A stretch of 6,707 nucleotides of DNA from Ignavibacteriota bacterium. GTDB taxonomy: Bacteria; Bacteroidota; Ignavibacteria; Tepidaquicellales; Tepidaquicellaceae. The translations under genes and the position numbers were made by a program. The DNA lies in assembly GCA_003135995.1 (NCBI GenBank), contig PNBM01000129.1:3451-10157 (forward strand), given 5' to 3'. Shown one piece after another: positions 1 to 6,612 of the stretch. Below the pieces are notes generated by a model that was not told the origin of the DNA, did no database searches, and saw only the letters and a list, made by a program, of their open reading frames with translations. Each line of letters opens with the position of its first letter. Positions within the stretch are counted from its first letter, which is position 1.

Positions 1-782
1 ATTCTTTTGTAACTGCCTTAGGGCAGGACAAATTATTTTCCATAGGTTATGGAAAGACATTTGTGACAAATGATTCTTCAACTTTTAGTTTTACCCTTGA
101 TTTTAATAGAATACCCGGGAAACCTGAAACTTCAGGAGGATATATTGTAAATGATGCTATTAAAAATACTCAATGGGGATATTACATCAAACCTTCAATG
201 GATATTAATATCGGTAGTAGTATTTCTAGCGCTCCTAATAATATTTCTATAGCTTTGCCGGGTGGATTAGTGTATGATTTTCCGCAACTAGGAAAGACTG
301 GAGGTATTATATCGTTATACTTGGAAGGAGCTCCCGAATTTATTTCAGACAGGTCTTTTAATAATATGCTTTATTATTTCTCGATAGGTCCATATATAAA
401 ATATGAAAATAATGCACCTGGATTCCTGTTTGATTTGCAAACGGGAATTTCAGATGCAAACGGCTTTCGAAATCAAAAAGCATTACGTAATGACTATTAT
501 GGTCGATTAACTATACCTTTATATTTTAAAATAATTGGATGGAAAGCAAAAGATAAGAAGGAATTCAATCGAATTCAGCTTACTAATACTTTAAAATATA
601 ATATTATTTATAGTGATGATTTTAATATAACAAAGGATAAAAATTATATTTTTAATAATACAAAACTAGATATCTATTTGACATCTAATTTAGGTATTAA
701 TATAACTTATAATTATGGAAATGAAGAACCATTGTTTAAAAAGAATCATGCAATTTCATTTGGATTAACTTTAGCAAAATAA
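1..782 (+). CDS. Secreted, probably outer-membrane beta-barrel protein (5' end outside window)
   Basis: The frame ending in TAA at 780-782 stays open to the left edge; the first complete codon is at 3-5. The first GTG (63) is therefore not the real start. The residues before it read SFVTALGQDKLFSIGYGKTF, which looks like the end of a signal peptide with a likely signal peptidase I site after ALG or nearby, followed by a first beta-strand. About 259 residues are visible. They are rich in Asn, Tyr, Phe and Gly, with many short segments of alternating polar and hydrophobic residues and turn-like N/D/G stretches. The C-terminus (HAISFGLTLAK) resembles the closing strand of an outer-membrane barrel. 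There are no cysteines and no hydrophobic helix in the visible part. I infer an outer-membrane or surface barrel. No specific family or ligand is recognised. A 70-nt AT-rich gap separates it from the next gene. Confidence 0.72.
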   Translation, partial: SFVTALGQDKLFSIGYGKTFVTNDSSTFSFTLDFNRIPGKPETSGGYIVNDAIKNTQWGYYIKPSMDINIGSSISSAPNNISIALPGGLVYDFPQLGKTGGIISLYLEGAPEFISDRSFNNMLYYFSIGPYIKYENNAPGFLFDLQTGISDANGFRNQKALRNDYYGRLTIPLYFKIIGWKAKDKKEFNRIQLTNTLKYNIIYSDDFNITKDKNYIFNNTKLDIYLTSNLGINITYNYGNEEPLFKKNHAISFGLTLAK

Positions 783-852
783 TCAATTCTTATGTTTTTT
801 AATAAATTAAATAATATAAAATTTTTGAAAACTATATTTTAAGTACAATAAT

Positions 853-1335
853 ATGGATACTCTTGAATTATTAGTCAAACTTGCGAGTTTTGGAACCGCA
901 GGAGTAAGTATATTCGCAGTTTTTTATGTGGGTATTAGTATAAGAAGTTTACCAAATAATGCACCACCATTTAAAGTGTCGTTACTTAATAAGTATTTGA
1001 ACTTTTGTGTAATAATAGCAATAATCTGTTCTATATCCGGTGGAATGAATGCATATTTTAATCAAACTAAAATTGCAGATGCAAAAGAAGAAGCAAATAA
1101 TAATATTAACGAACTAAAAAGTAGTTATGATAATCAGTTAAATAGCTTTACGGAATTTAAAAAAGATATACAAACTAGTATAGATTCTCTTGACAAATCG
1201 TTAAGTAAAAATAACAATTCACAACCAAATGTAAGAATAGGATTAATAAATCTGGATACGAAAGTAAAAAATACTCATTTAAAATCATCAGATGAGTTAA
1301 CAAAAGATATTATCGAATCGAAAAAGATTAAGTGA
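853..1335 (+). CDS. Hypothetical small membrane protein: two TM helices plus coiled-coil tail
   Basis: A 160-residue protein not recognised as any named family. Two hydrophobic segments are visible at about residues 8-30 (LASFGTAGVSIFAVFYVGIS) and 49-69 (FCVIIAIICSISGGMNAYF). The linker between them (31-48) carries R31, K41 and K47. By the positive-inside rule that linker would be cytoplasmic, with the tail outside the inner membrane, but the signal is weak. Residues about 71-120 are charged, rich in Asn, Glu and Lys, lack proline and have heptad-like spacing, consistent with a coiled coil. The last 40 residues are polar. The hydrophobic N-terminus begins immediately after ATG 853, which supports that start. 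No Shine-Dalgarno motif is seen. The overall plan (membrane anchor plus coiled coil) suggests a structural or partner protein; no enzymatic motif is present. Confidence 0.7.
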   Translation: MDTLELLVKLASFGTAGVSIFAVFYVGISIRSLPNNAPPFKVSLLNKYLNFCVIIAIICSISGGMNAYFNQTKIADAKEEANNNINELKSSYDNQLNSFTEFKKDIQTSIDSLDKSLSKNNNSQPNVRIGLINLDTKVKNTHLKSSDELTKDIIESKKIK

Positions 1336-1396
1336 ATCATTTAAATAATAATAATGACTTTGAATTAACAATATTTTACAATTAAATAATATAAAC

Positions 1397-1966
1397 ATGA
1401 AAAATTTCACAGTTATTTTCATTGCATTAATTATGATAATTAATGTATCTGTTTCACCTTCATATTCACAGTGTGGTAAAGAAAGATGGAGTGTAAAAAC
1501 TTTAACAGATAAAGATACGACTAAAATAGATTTTCAGAACGTTAAAAAATCTACAGTTCAAAAACAATGTTTGATGAAAAGACCCACAAAGGTTAAAAAT
1601 ATGCCAAGGATGAAAACCGAAACTAATGTATATGAAATAGAAGCATACGTTGTAGAATTCAAAAAAGAAGCGGACCAGGATTATCACGTTGTTATATCGG
1701 ATTTAGAAACGGGTGAAAATATGGTAATTGAAATAGTAGATCCTGATTGTCCAGGAATTAGAACCACGAGCAGATACCAAGCTCTGAAAAAAGTCAGGGA
1801 TTGGTTTACAGATGAATTTAATCCGACTCAAAGTTTCAAAAACACTCACAAAAAAGTTAAATTAACAGGCGTTGGTTTCTTTGATTACTTGCATGGGCAA
1901 AGAGGAATGTCTGATAATGGTAGAGAAATTCACCCGGTATTGAAAATGGAATATTCGAATGAGTAA
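1397..1966 (+). CDS. Secreted protein of an uncharacterised GVGFFD-LHGQ-HPV family
   Basis: A 189-residue protein with a clear signal peptide: K2, a hydrophobic core at about 4-20, and SYS-Q as the likely cleavage site near residue 24. C26 follows, but the residues before it do not make a lipobox, so soluble export is more likely than a lipoprotein. The mature part begins CGKERWSVKTLTD. Further on are an acidic DYHVVISDLETG block (95-106), EIVDPDCPG (112-120), and the strongest motif, GVGFFDYLHGQRG followed by NGREIHPVL (158-182). From memory this motif set marks a widespread family of exported bacterial proteins annotated as hypothetical. C26, C58 and C118 could form disulfides after export. 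The beta-rich middle and the ending TGVGFF...IHPVL suggest a small OB-like barrel, but that is inference. No activity is assigned. The 61-nt gap after the previous gene has no hairpin, so co-transcription is possible. Confidence 0.8.
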   Translation: MKNFTVIFIALIMIINVSVSPSYSQCGKERWSVKTLTDKDTTKIDFQNVKKSTVQKQCLMKRPTKVKNMPRMKTETNVYEIEAYVVEFKKEADQDYHVVISDLETGENMVIEIVDPDCPGIRTTSRYQALKKVRDWFTDEFNPTQSFKNTHKKVKLTGVGFFDYLHGQRGMSDNGREIHPVLKMEYSNE

Positions 1967-1984
1967 GTAAATATTTTTAATAAA

Positions 1985-2011
1985 TAGTTATTAAATCGAT
2001 TAAAATAACTA
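1985..2011. repeat. Inverted repeat just after the secreted-protein gene
   Basis: Arms TAGTTATT (1985-1992) and AATAACTA (2004-2011) are perfectly complementary over 8 bp. The 11-nt spacer contains the self-complementary AATCGATT. It begins 18 nt after the stop at 1966. No T-run follows on either side, so it is a poor intrinsic terminator. It could be a transcript-end hairpin or a protein site, and in such AT-rich DNA it may also be chance. Confidence 0.3.
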
Positions 2012-2147
2012 ATAATTCAAAATATTTAATCAAATTTAATTTACATTTATTAAATTATAAATTTTATGGATTTCATTATAAACATTAATCAAAATTAAAA
2101 ATAATTTCATTTTACCTCATTATGTTAAATTTTTTTAAACTAATCAT

Positions 2148-2154
2148 AGAAAGG
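2148..2154 (+). promoter_or_regulatory. Shine-Dalgarno-like site for the radical SAM gene
   Basis: AGAAAGG ends 8 nt before ATG 2163, a normal spacing. The other starts in the window lack anything comparable. An in-frame TAA at 2136-2138 excludes an upstream extension, so this site supports ATG 2163 as the start. Confidence 0.5.
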
Positions 2155-2162
2155 CGATTAAA

Positions 2163-3365
2163 ATGTCAGAACAAATTAAATTAAATCCATTTAGAATAAG
2201 AGAGAACAAGATATTCAATTATCGGGACACCCCTAGAGTAATTGATACAGAGTATCTTAAGGAATTAAAAATAGATGTAAAGCCTACAATGGAGACTCTT
2301 CAGGAACTACAAAAAGGCTCATTTGTTTTTGCTGAAAAATATAAAAACATTTCATTGGTGTCCAAACTATCATGTATAATGAAAGATATTTCTTTAGATG
2401 AACCTTTGAAAAATCATCGATATACTTGCAAATGTCCAATCGATGTTTTGGAAATCAATCCAATGATCGGGTGTAATGTGAATTGCCTTTATTGCTTAGT
2501 CTCGGATGGTGATCATTCAGCATCAAAGATACTTTATAATAATTATAAAAAGTATTTAAGACATAAATTAAAAGATGAAAACGGAATCGATCATTGTTAT
2601 TACTTTGCTCCAAAAACAGAGCCATTCCAAGAAGCTACACTTCAGACAGGTATTGCTCATGATATCCTAAGAGAATTTATTGCACATTTTAAAAATAACC
2701 CCAATTCGAAATCATATTTATTTGTTCTCACGAAGGCTGGTAAAGAAGAATTATACTATAAGAACAATGGGGAAACAATTTTAGATTTGATGGGAGAACT
2801 CTCGGATAAACTCATATATGATACAAGCATATCAATGATGCCACCAGAACTTTACCCAATCCTCGAACCCAGAGCAGCAACAATTGAAGAAAGGTTAGAA
2901 GCTACCATCATTTGCCAAGAACACAAAATCCATGCTCATGAGGCAGTAATTCAACCTATCATACCAACATATTTATCAGAAGATACAATCCGAAACTTAT
3001 TTATGAAACTGAAAAATGCGAATATTTTGAAAATTAAACCTGAATTTTTAACTCTTACTATTCAAAATCTTGCGTGGATTGGAGAAATTATAAGGCATAC
3101 AGATAAAAGTATGGCAAAAGAACTTTATGAACTTTATATAGCTCCTGAAAATATAAATAATTTTAAGCACAAATTCAGAATTGCTCCGGACCGCGAATTC
3201 ACACGAAAAGCCATATTGAACTTGAAAAAATATGCAGACGAATACGAATTAATTATGACAATTTGTCATTGGGTTAGAAATGAGTTGAATATAAGTGATA
3301 AAGAAGTTCCGCTTACAGTAGCTATAGAAAGCTGGGATGTAAAACCATGGGGATGTAAACGATAA
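2163..3365 (+). CDS. Radical SAM protein of the spore photoproduct lyase-like (SplB/SPL) superfamily
   Basis: A 400-residue protein predicted to bind a [4Fe-4S] cluster and S-adenosylmethionine and to start radical chemistry via a 5'-deoxyadenosyl radical. The cluster motif CNVNCLYC places C104, C108 and C111 in the canonical CxxxCxxC spacing. Further along are FAPKTEPFQEATLQTGIAHDIL (148-169), matching the TDPYQP-type SAM-binding segment of SPL-like proteins; FVLTKAGKE (187-195); SISMMPPELYPILEPRAATIEERLEA (222-247); and AVIQPIIPTYLS (261-272). The EPRA-x3-ERLEA and xxPIIP blocks are typical of this branch and complete a partial TIM barrel. C89 and C91 lie just before the cluster, and C398 sits near the C-terminus (KPWGCKR). 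Classical spore photoproduct lyase uses a conserved Cys next to the TSD segment as hydrogen donor. By my alignment that position is K151 here, so thymine-dimer repair is not supported and the substrate is unknown. It appears monocistronic and less AT-rich than the genes downstream. Confidence 0.9.
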   Translation: MSEQIKLNPFRIRENKIFNYRDTPRVIDTEYLKELKIDVKPTMETLQELQKGSFVFAEKYKNISLVSKLSCIMKDISLDEPLKNHRYTCKCPIDVLEINPMIGCNVNCLYCLVSDGDHSASKILYNNYKKYLRHKLKDENGIDHCYYFAPKTEPFQEATLQTGIAHDILREFIAHFKNNPNSKSYLFVLTKAGKEELYYKNNGETILDLMGELSDKLIYDTSISMMPPELYPILEPRAATIEERLEATIICQEHKIHAHEAVIQPIIPTYLSEDTIRNLFMKLKNANILKIKPEFLTLTIQNLAWIGEIIRHTDKSMAKELYELYIAPENINNFKHKFRIAPDREFTRKAILNLKKYADEYELIMTICHWVRNELNISDKEVPLTVAIESWDVKPWGCKR

Positions 3366-3513
3366 TATAAAGAAAGATTATAAATTAAACTAATTTCTTC
3401 ATAAATATTTTACAAAATTGAATATCTTAAATTTTTCTATCGCAGTTTCCACCAGATTGTTTTGAAGTTTGATTTGTTCATTTTTTTTACACGTCCTTTT
3501 GTAAATATTTTAT

Positions 3514-3544
3514 TGGTTACGAAGCGTCAAAAACTTCGTAACCA
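3514..3544. repeat. Perfect 11-bp hairpin in the spacer (terminator-like or dispersed palindrome)
   Basis: TGGTTACGAAG (3514-3524) and CTTCGTAACCA (3534-3544) are exact reverse complements around the 9-nt loop CGTCAAAAA. The stem is clearly more GC-rich than its surroundings. It lies about 150 nt after the radical SAM stop (3365). No T-run follows on either strand; a T8 run (3481-3488) lies upstream on the + strand, on the wrong side. It may be an RNA-stabilising or Rho-independent-like element without a U tract, or one copy of a dispersed intergenic palindrome. Only one copy is present in this window. Confidence 0.55.
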
Positions 3545-3572
3545 GTTATATTACCGACTCTAATTCGAAATA

Positions 3573-3592
3573 TTTAATATTTAAATATTAAA
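3573..3592. promoter_or_regulatory. 20-bp perfect A/T palindrome upstream of the phosphoesterase-permease unit
   Basis: TTTAATATTT (3573-3582) is followed directly by its exact reverse complement AAATATTAAA (3583-3592). It sits 59 nt before ATG 3652, where the promoter of the two-gene unit would be expected. A dyad of this length suits a dimeric repressor operator, but it is made only of A and T in very AT-rich DNA, so chance remains possible. Confidence 0.3.
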
Positions 3593-3651
3593 AGTTAATT
3601 GAGTTCAATAAAATAAACAATTTATTTTCTAATTATTCCTCATTAATCAAT

Positions 3652-4848
3652 ATGAAATCAAAAGATTATAGAATCTTTTATTTCTCTGAATTACACGGAT
3701 CGTATTTGTGTTTTTATAAAGTTATTAATTTAGCTAATTGTAAAGACAGGCCAAATATTATTATTATTGGCGGCGACATTTGTGGGAACAAAATTGTACC
3801 AATTTGTAAAACTGATAATTCTAATAGAAATAAATTTATTAGTAGTGCGAAATACGAAGGAAAAGATATTTTATTTGAGAATTATGATATTCAAAATAGA
3901 TTCGTCGAATTTATATCCTACAAGGGGGATTATGGATGGATTTGCACTAAACGCGAAAAATTAATTTTTGAAAATTACCCCTTAGAAAGAGAAAAAATAA
4001 TAGAGAAATTAAAAATAAATCGATTTAGAAAATGGTTAAGAATATTGAATGGATCTTTAAATGATTATCATAGTGATATTTATTTCGTACCAGGAACAGA
4101 TGATCCATTAATTATTGACGAATTAATTGAAAAAAACAAAAAAGTAAATTTACTAAATAATAAAATTATTAAGATTAATAATTCTTTTTCATTATTAGGG
4201 TTTAGTTATTCTTCATACAATTGCCAAAGTATTTCTGAAGAACATCGATTTAAATCTTTTTACAGAAATATTAGTGAAGAAAATTTTAGAGATAAATTTT
4301 GGGAACTCATTAGTAAATATGAGGATAAAAATGATTTATCACACTATATATTTTGTATTCCATATCCACCTAAAAATACAAATTTAGATTACGATAGTAA
4401 TAAAAGAATTCATTTTGGCTGTGAGAAATTGAAAGAAATAATTGATATTACTAAACCAAAATACTCTTTACACTCTTTTATTTATGAAAACAGATATGAT
4501 AGCATTAACGAGACAGTATTGTTAAATCCCGGAAGTTATTTTAACAATGGTAAAATTGTTTTTTATGTCATAGATTATAAAGCAGGTATTTTTAAACATT
4601 TACATTACAATAATGATCCATTTAAAAATATTAATTTACAGCGGGAAGACTATAATAGTAATAGCATAAATAAAAATTACGTCGATTTAATAAGATATAT
4701 TATTGATATAATACCTTTTGGTGCTACGTTCGTGAAAATTGAACGACTGATAAAACATTTAATAAAAATGAAAAACGAAACTATTTTAATTGAACAAAAA
4801 AATGAAATTAACAATTTAATTAATAGATTATTAAAAAACAAAAAATAA
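3652..4848 (+). CDS. Metallophosphoesterase-fold protein with degenerate active site (probable pseudoenzyme)
   Basis: A 398-residue protein recognisable as a calcineurin-like phosphoesterase by motif order: FSELHGS (11-17), GGDICGNKIVPIC (40-52), VPGTDDP (146-152), IFCIPYPPKNTNLD (233-246), LHSFIYENR (273-281) and LNPGS (291-295). Typical relatives read, from memory, SDLHGS, GGDLTGKAIVPI, GNDDP, xxHVPPxxxxLD, LHGHIHES and NPGS. Ligand positions are therefore altered: D to E13, N to T149, H to P237, and the GHxH histidines to F276 and Y278. H15, D42 and D150 remain. Lost catalysis, or an unusual metal site, is the natural reading. Beyond the phosphoesterase core, residues about 311-398 form an extra tail with a hydrophobic stretch (VDLIRYIIDIIPFGATFV, 344-361) and a Lys/Glu/Asn-rich helical end. 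It is very AT-rich, with no Shine-Dalgarno motif. The permease starts 6 nt after its stop, implying translation from one transcript. Confidence 0.8.
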   Translation: MKSKDYRIFYFSELHGSYLCFYKVINLANCKDRPNIIIIGGDICGNKIVPICKTDNSNRNKFISSAKYEGKDILFENYDIQNRFVEFISYKGDYGWICTKREKLIFENYPLEREKIIEKLKINRFRKWLRILNGSLNDYHSDIYFVPGTDDPLIIDELIEKNKKVNLLNNKIIKINNSFSLLGFSYSSYNCQSISEEHRFKSFYRNISEENFRDKFWELISKYEDKNDLSHYIFCIPYPPKNTNLDYDSNKRIHFGCEKLKEIIDITKPKYSLHSFIYENRYDSINETVLLNPGSYFNNGKIVFYVIDYKAGIFKHLHYNNDPFKNINLQREDYNSNSINKNYVDLIRYIIDIIPFGATFVKIERLIKHLIKMKNETILIEQKNEINNLINRLLKNKK

Positions 4849-4854
4849 ATTATT

Positions 4855-6468
4855 ATGAGAAAAGAAAATAATAAAACCTTATTTTCAAGAGAATCTTCTG
4901 GATTTGTTAGAGGATTTAATATTTGGGATATATTTGTTTTTAACGTTCTTGGTTACGCAACAGGATTGTCTTTAGCAACTAACCCGACTATTCTTGGGGG
5001 TTTGTATCCGAACGCTAATATTTATTGGACTTTATTATTTGGTGTAATATTGTCAATATTTACTGGAATTTTATATGGTATATTTGCAGCAATATTTCCA
5101 AGAAGCGGAGGTGATTATATATATAATTCAAGAACTTTATCACCTATGATTGGTTTTGTTGCAAGCTGGGGTTTTACATGGTCTCAAATATATGGAATTG
5201 GAACATTTTCAGGTTGGGCTATAAGAGATGCAATTAGCCCCGCATTAATAACTTCAGGGTATACTCTTAATAAATTAAGTTTAATTGAAATTGGACATAA
5301 TTTGTCAGGTGTAAATAATATTGTTATTGGAGGAGTAATTGTTTTGATAGTATGTTTTTTATTTTCGGTAATTAGTCAATCAAAGTTAAGAAAAATATTA
5401 AATATATTTTTTATTATTGCTGTTATTAGTTCAATTTTAATGGTTTTTTCATTTTGGACTATCGATAACGCAACTTTTATAGAAAATTTTAATAGATTTA
5501 TGTATAAGAGTTCAAATTTACCAAACGCCTATCAGTATGTTTTAGATATAGCTTCAAAGAATGGGTTGGTCTTAAATGAAAATAAAACTATCCTTGATAG
5601 TTTTTATGCTCTTCCAATTGGGTTTCTAATCTTTTTTGGGTTTACATATTCTGTATATGTAGGTGGTGAGGTAAGAGAACCTAGCAAAACTCAAAAATGG
5701 GGTATTTTATTAGCATTATTATTTGGATTTCTAATTTCAATAATAGGTATGGGTAGATATTACTCAGTCGTGGGATATGATTTTAATAATGCAATTCCTA
5801 TAGTTTCTTCTCTAGATACGAATCCTCTACCCGCCGGAGGATCAATGATTTTTATGTCTGGATTAATTATTCAAAATCCAATTCTAAATATAATTATGAC
5901 ATTTGGCTCAGCTTTATGGTTTATATTATTACCAATAGTGATGACTATAATTTGTATCAGAAATATTTTTGCGTATTCTATGGATAGGTTACTTCCGAAT
6001 GGATTTACAGCTAAAATTAATAATCAACCAGTAGCAGCCTCAATCTTTATTTTATCATCAGCGTTTATTGTTTTAATTCTTATGAATTATTTTAGTTTTC
6101 CTTATATAAATTACATTACGTTATTTAGTTTGTGCTACATGATTACCGGTATTTCTGGAATTATATTTGTTATAAAAAAAGAAACAAAAGATTACTATGA
6201 AAGCTCTCCATCATTTGCCAAAATAAAAATATTTAAAATCCCACTATTATTAATCTCGGGATTTATTTCATCGGTAGTTTTTTTATTTATACTTTATAGT
6301 TCATTAACTAATAATAGTTTCAGCGGTGTAAAAGCAGGAGTTATTCCTTGGATTGTACTAATTTTTGTTTATTTATCTGGTTATATAATTTATGTAATTA
6401 GGAAAAGTATAATGAAAAAAAATGGTATAGATCCAGTTAAATTGTTTAGTAAATTACCTCCCGATTAG
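4855..6468 (+). CDS. APC-superfamily permease (amino acid/polyamine type), 12 TM helices
   Basis: A 537-residue inner-membrane transporter, predicted to be a secondary carrier of amino acids or related amines. The N-terminus SGFVRGFNIWDIFVFNVLGYATGLS (15-39) matches the cytoplasmic lead-in and broken first helix of APC proteins. FPRSGGDYIYNSRTLSP (81-97) is the conserved TM2-TM3 loop, GGEVREPSKTQKWGI (270-284) the post-TM6 E-x-x-x-P motif, and YSMDRLLPNGFTAKINNQPVAA (374-395) the TM8-TM9 loop. Hydrophobic segments fall at about 22-42, 55-80, 97-120, 155-175, 180-201, 250-270, 281-303, 343-368, 395-411, 416-440, 463-482 and 494-515. A 48-residue polar loop after TM5 (202-249) is long for the family. 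The substrate cannot be assigned. The start at 4855 lies 7 nt after the preceding gene ends, without a Shine-Dalgarno motif, suggesting translational coupling. The full set of helices indicates an intact gene. Confidence 0.9.
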   Translation: MRKENNKTLFSRESSGFVRGFNIWDIFVFNVLGYATGLSLATNPTILGGLYPNANIYWTLLFGVILSIFTGILYGIFAAIFPRSGGDYIYNSRTLSPMIGFVASWGFTWSQIYGIGTFSGWAIRDAISPALITSGYTLNKLSLIEIGHNLSGVNNIVIGGVIVLIVCFLFSVISQSKLRKILNIFFIIAVISSILMVFSFWTIDNATFIENFNRFMYKSSNLPNAYQYVLDIASKNGLVLNENKTILDSFYALPIGFLIFFGFTYSVYVGGEVREPSKTQKWGILLALLFGFLISIIGMGRYYSVVGYDFNNAIPIVSSLDTNPLPAGGSMIFMSGLIIQNPILNIIMTFGSALWFILLPIVMTIICIRNIFAYSMDRLLPNGFTAKINNQPVAASIFILSSAFIVLILMNYFSFPYINYITLFSLCYMITGISGIIFVIKKETKDYYESSPSFAKIKIFKIPLLLISGFISSVVFLFILYSSLTNNSFSGVKAGVIPWIVLIFVYLSGYIIYVIRKSIMKKNGIDPVKLFSKLPPD

Positions 6469-6518
6469 TATCTATATGAAATTATTTTTATCAAGACTAA
6501 CTAAACAATAAATTAACT
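6435..6518. repeat. Long-loop inverted repeat spanning the permease stop codon
   Basis: AGTTAA plus ATTGTTTAGT (6435-6450) pairs with ACTAAACAAT (6500-6509) and TTAACT (6513-6518), giving 16 pairs interrupted by a 3-nt bulge (6510-6512). The loop is 49 nt and includes the stop codon. A short T-run (6526-6530) lies 8 nt beyond the right arm. It could be a weak transcript-end structure or an old duplication in inverted orientation; AT-rich chance pairing is not excluded. Confidence 0.35.
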
Positions 6519-6612
6519 CAATTAGTTTTTCTAAACAAGAATAGAGCGAATTATAATACTTAAACAAAATTTTAATTATTACTCTTTAACAAATTTTAAA
6601 TTAGTTGCTCAT

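Noticed and set aside
806..1395. 15-bp direct repeat ATTAAATAATATAAA at 806-820 and 1381-1395, each shortly before a gene
   Set aside because: Pure A/T and low complexity; the distances to the starts differ (32 nt versus 1 nt), so a shared regulatory site is not supported.
1502..1687. 61-codon open frame on the minus strand
   Set aside because: It lies wholly inside the secreted-protein gene, which has a signal peptide and family motifs; the translation is Phe/Ile-rich without domain features.
2122..2184. 20-codon mini-ORF (MLNFFKLIIERRLK...) overlapping the radical SAM start
   Set aside because: It could be a leader peptide or a small precursor, but there is no Shine-Dalgarno motif, leader/core pattern or repeat; short chance ORFs are common in this composition.
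2163..3365. Reading the radical SAM gene as a peptide-modifying (RiPP) maturase
   Set aside because: The SPL-type blocks (EPRA...ERLEA, PIIP), the lack of a SPASM-like cysteine-rich C-terminus, and the lack of an adjacent precursor gene argue against it.
3366..3651. Possible hidden small gene, tRNA or CRISPR in the spacer
   Set aside because: No start-stop frame with a supportable product, no cloverleaf and no regularly spaced repeats; only the hairpin and the A/T palindrome stand out.
3767..3964. 65-codon open frame on the + strand inside the phosphoesterase-like gene
   Set aside because: It is out of frame with the motif-bearing protein and overlaps its GGD region; nothing recognisable in the translation.
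6552..6557. TATAAT as a -10 promoter box before the gene at 6613
   Set aside because: No credible -35 at 16-18 bp, and in an FCB-type organism the sigma-70 consensus of enterobacteria may not apply; frequent by chance in AT-rich DNA.
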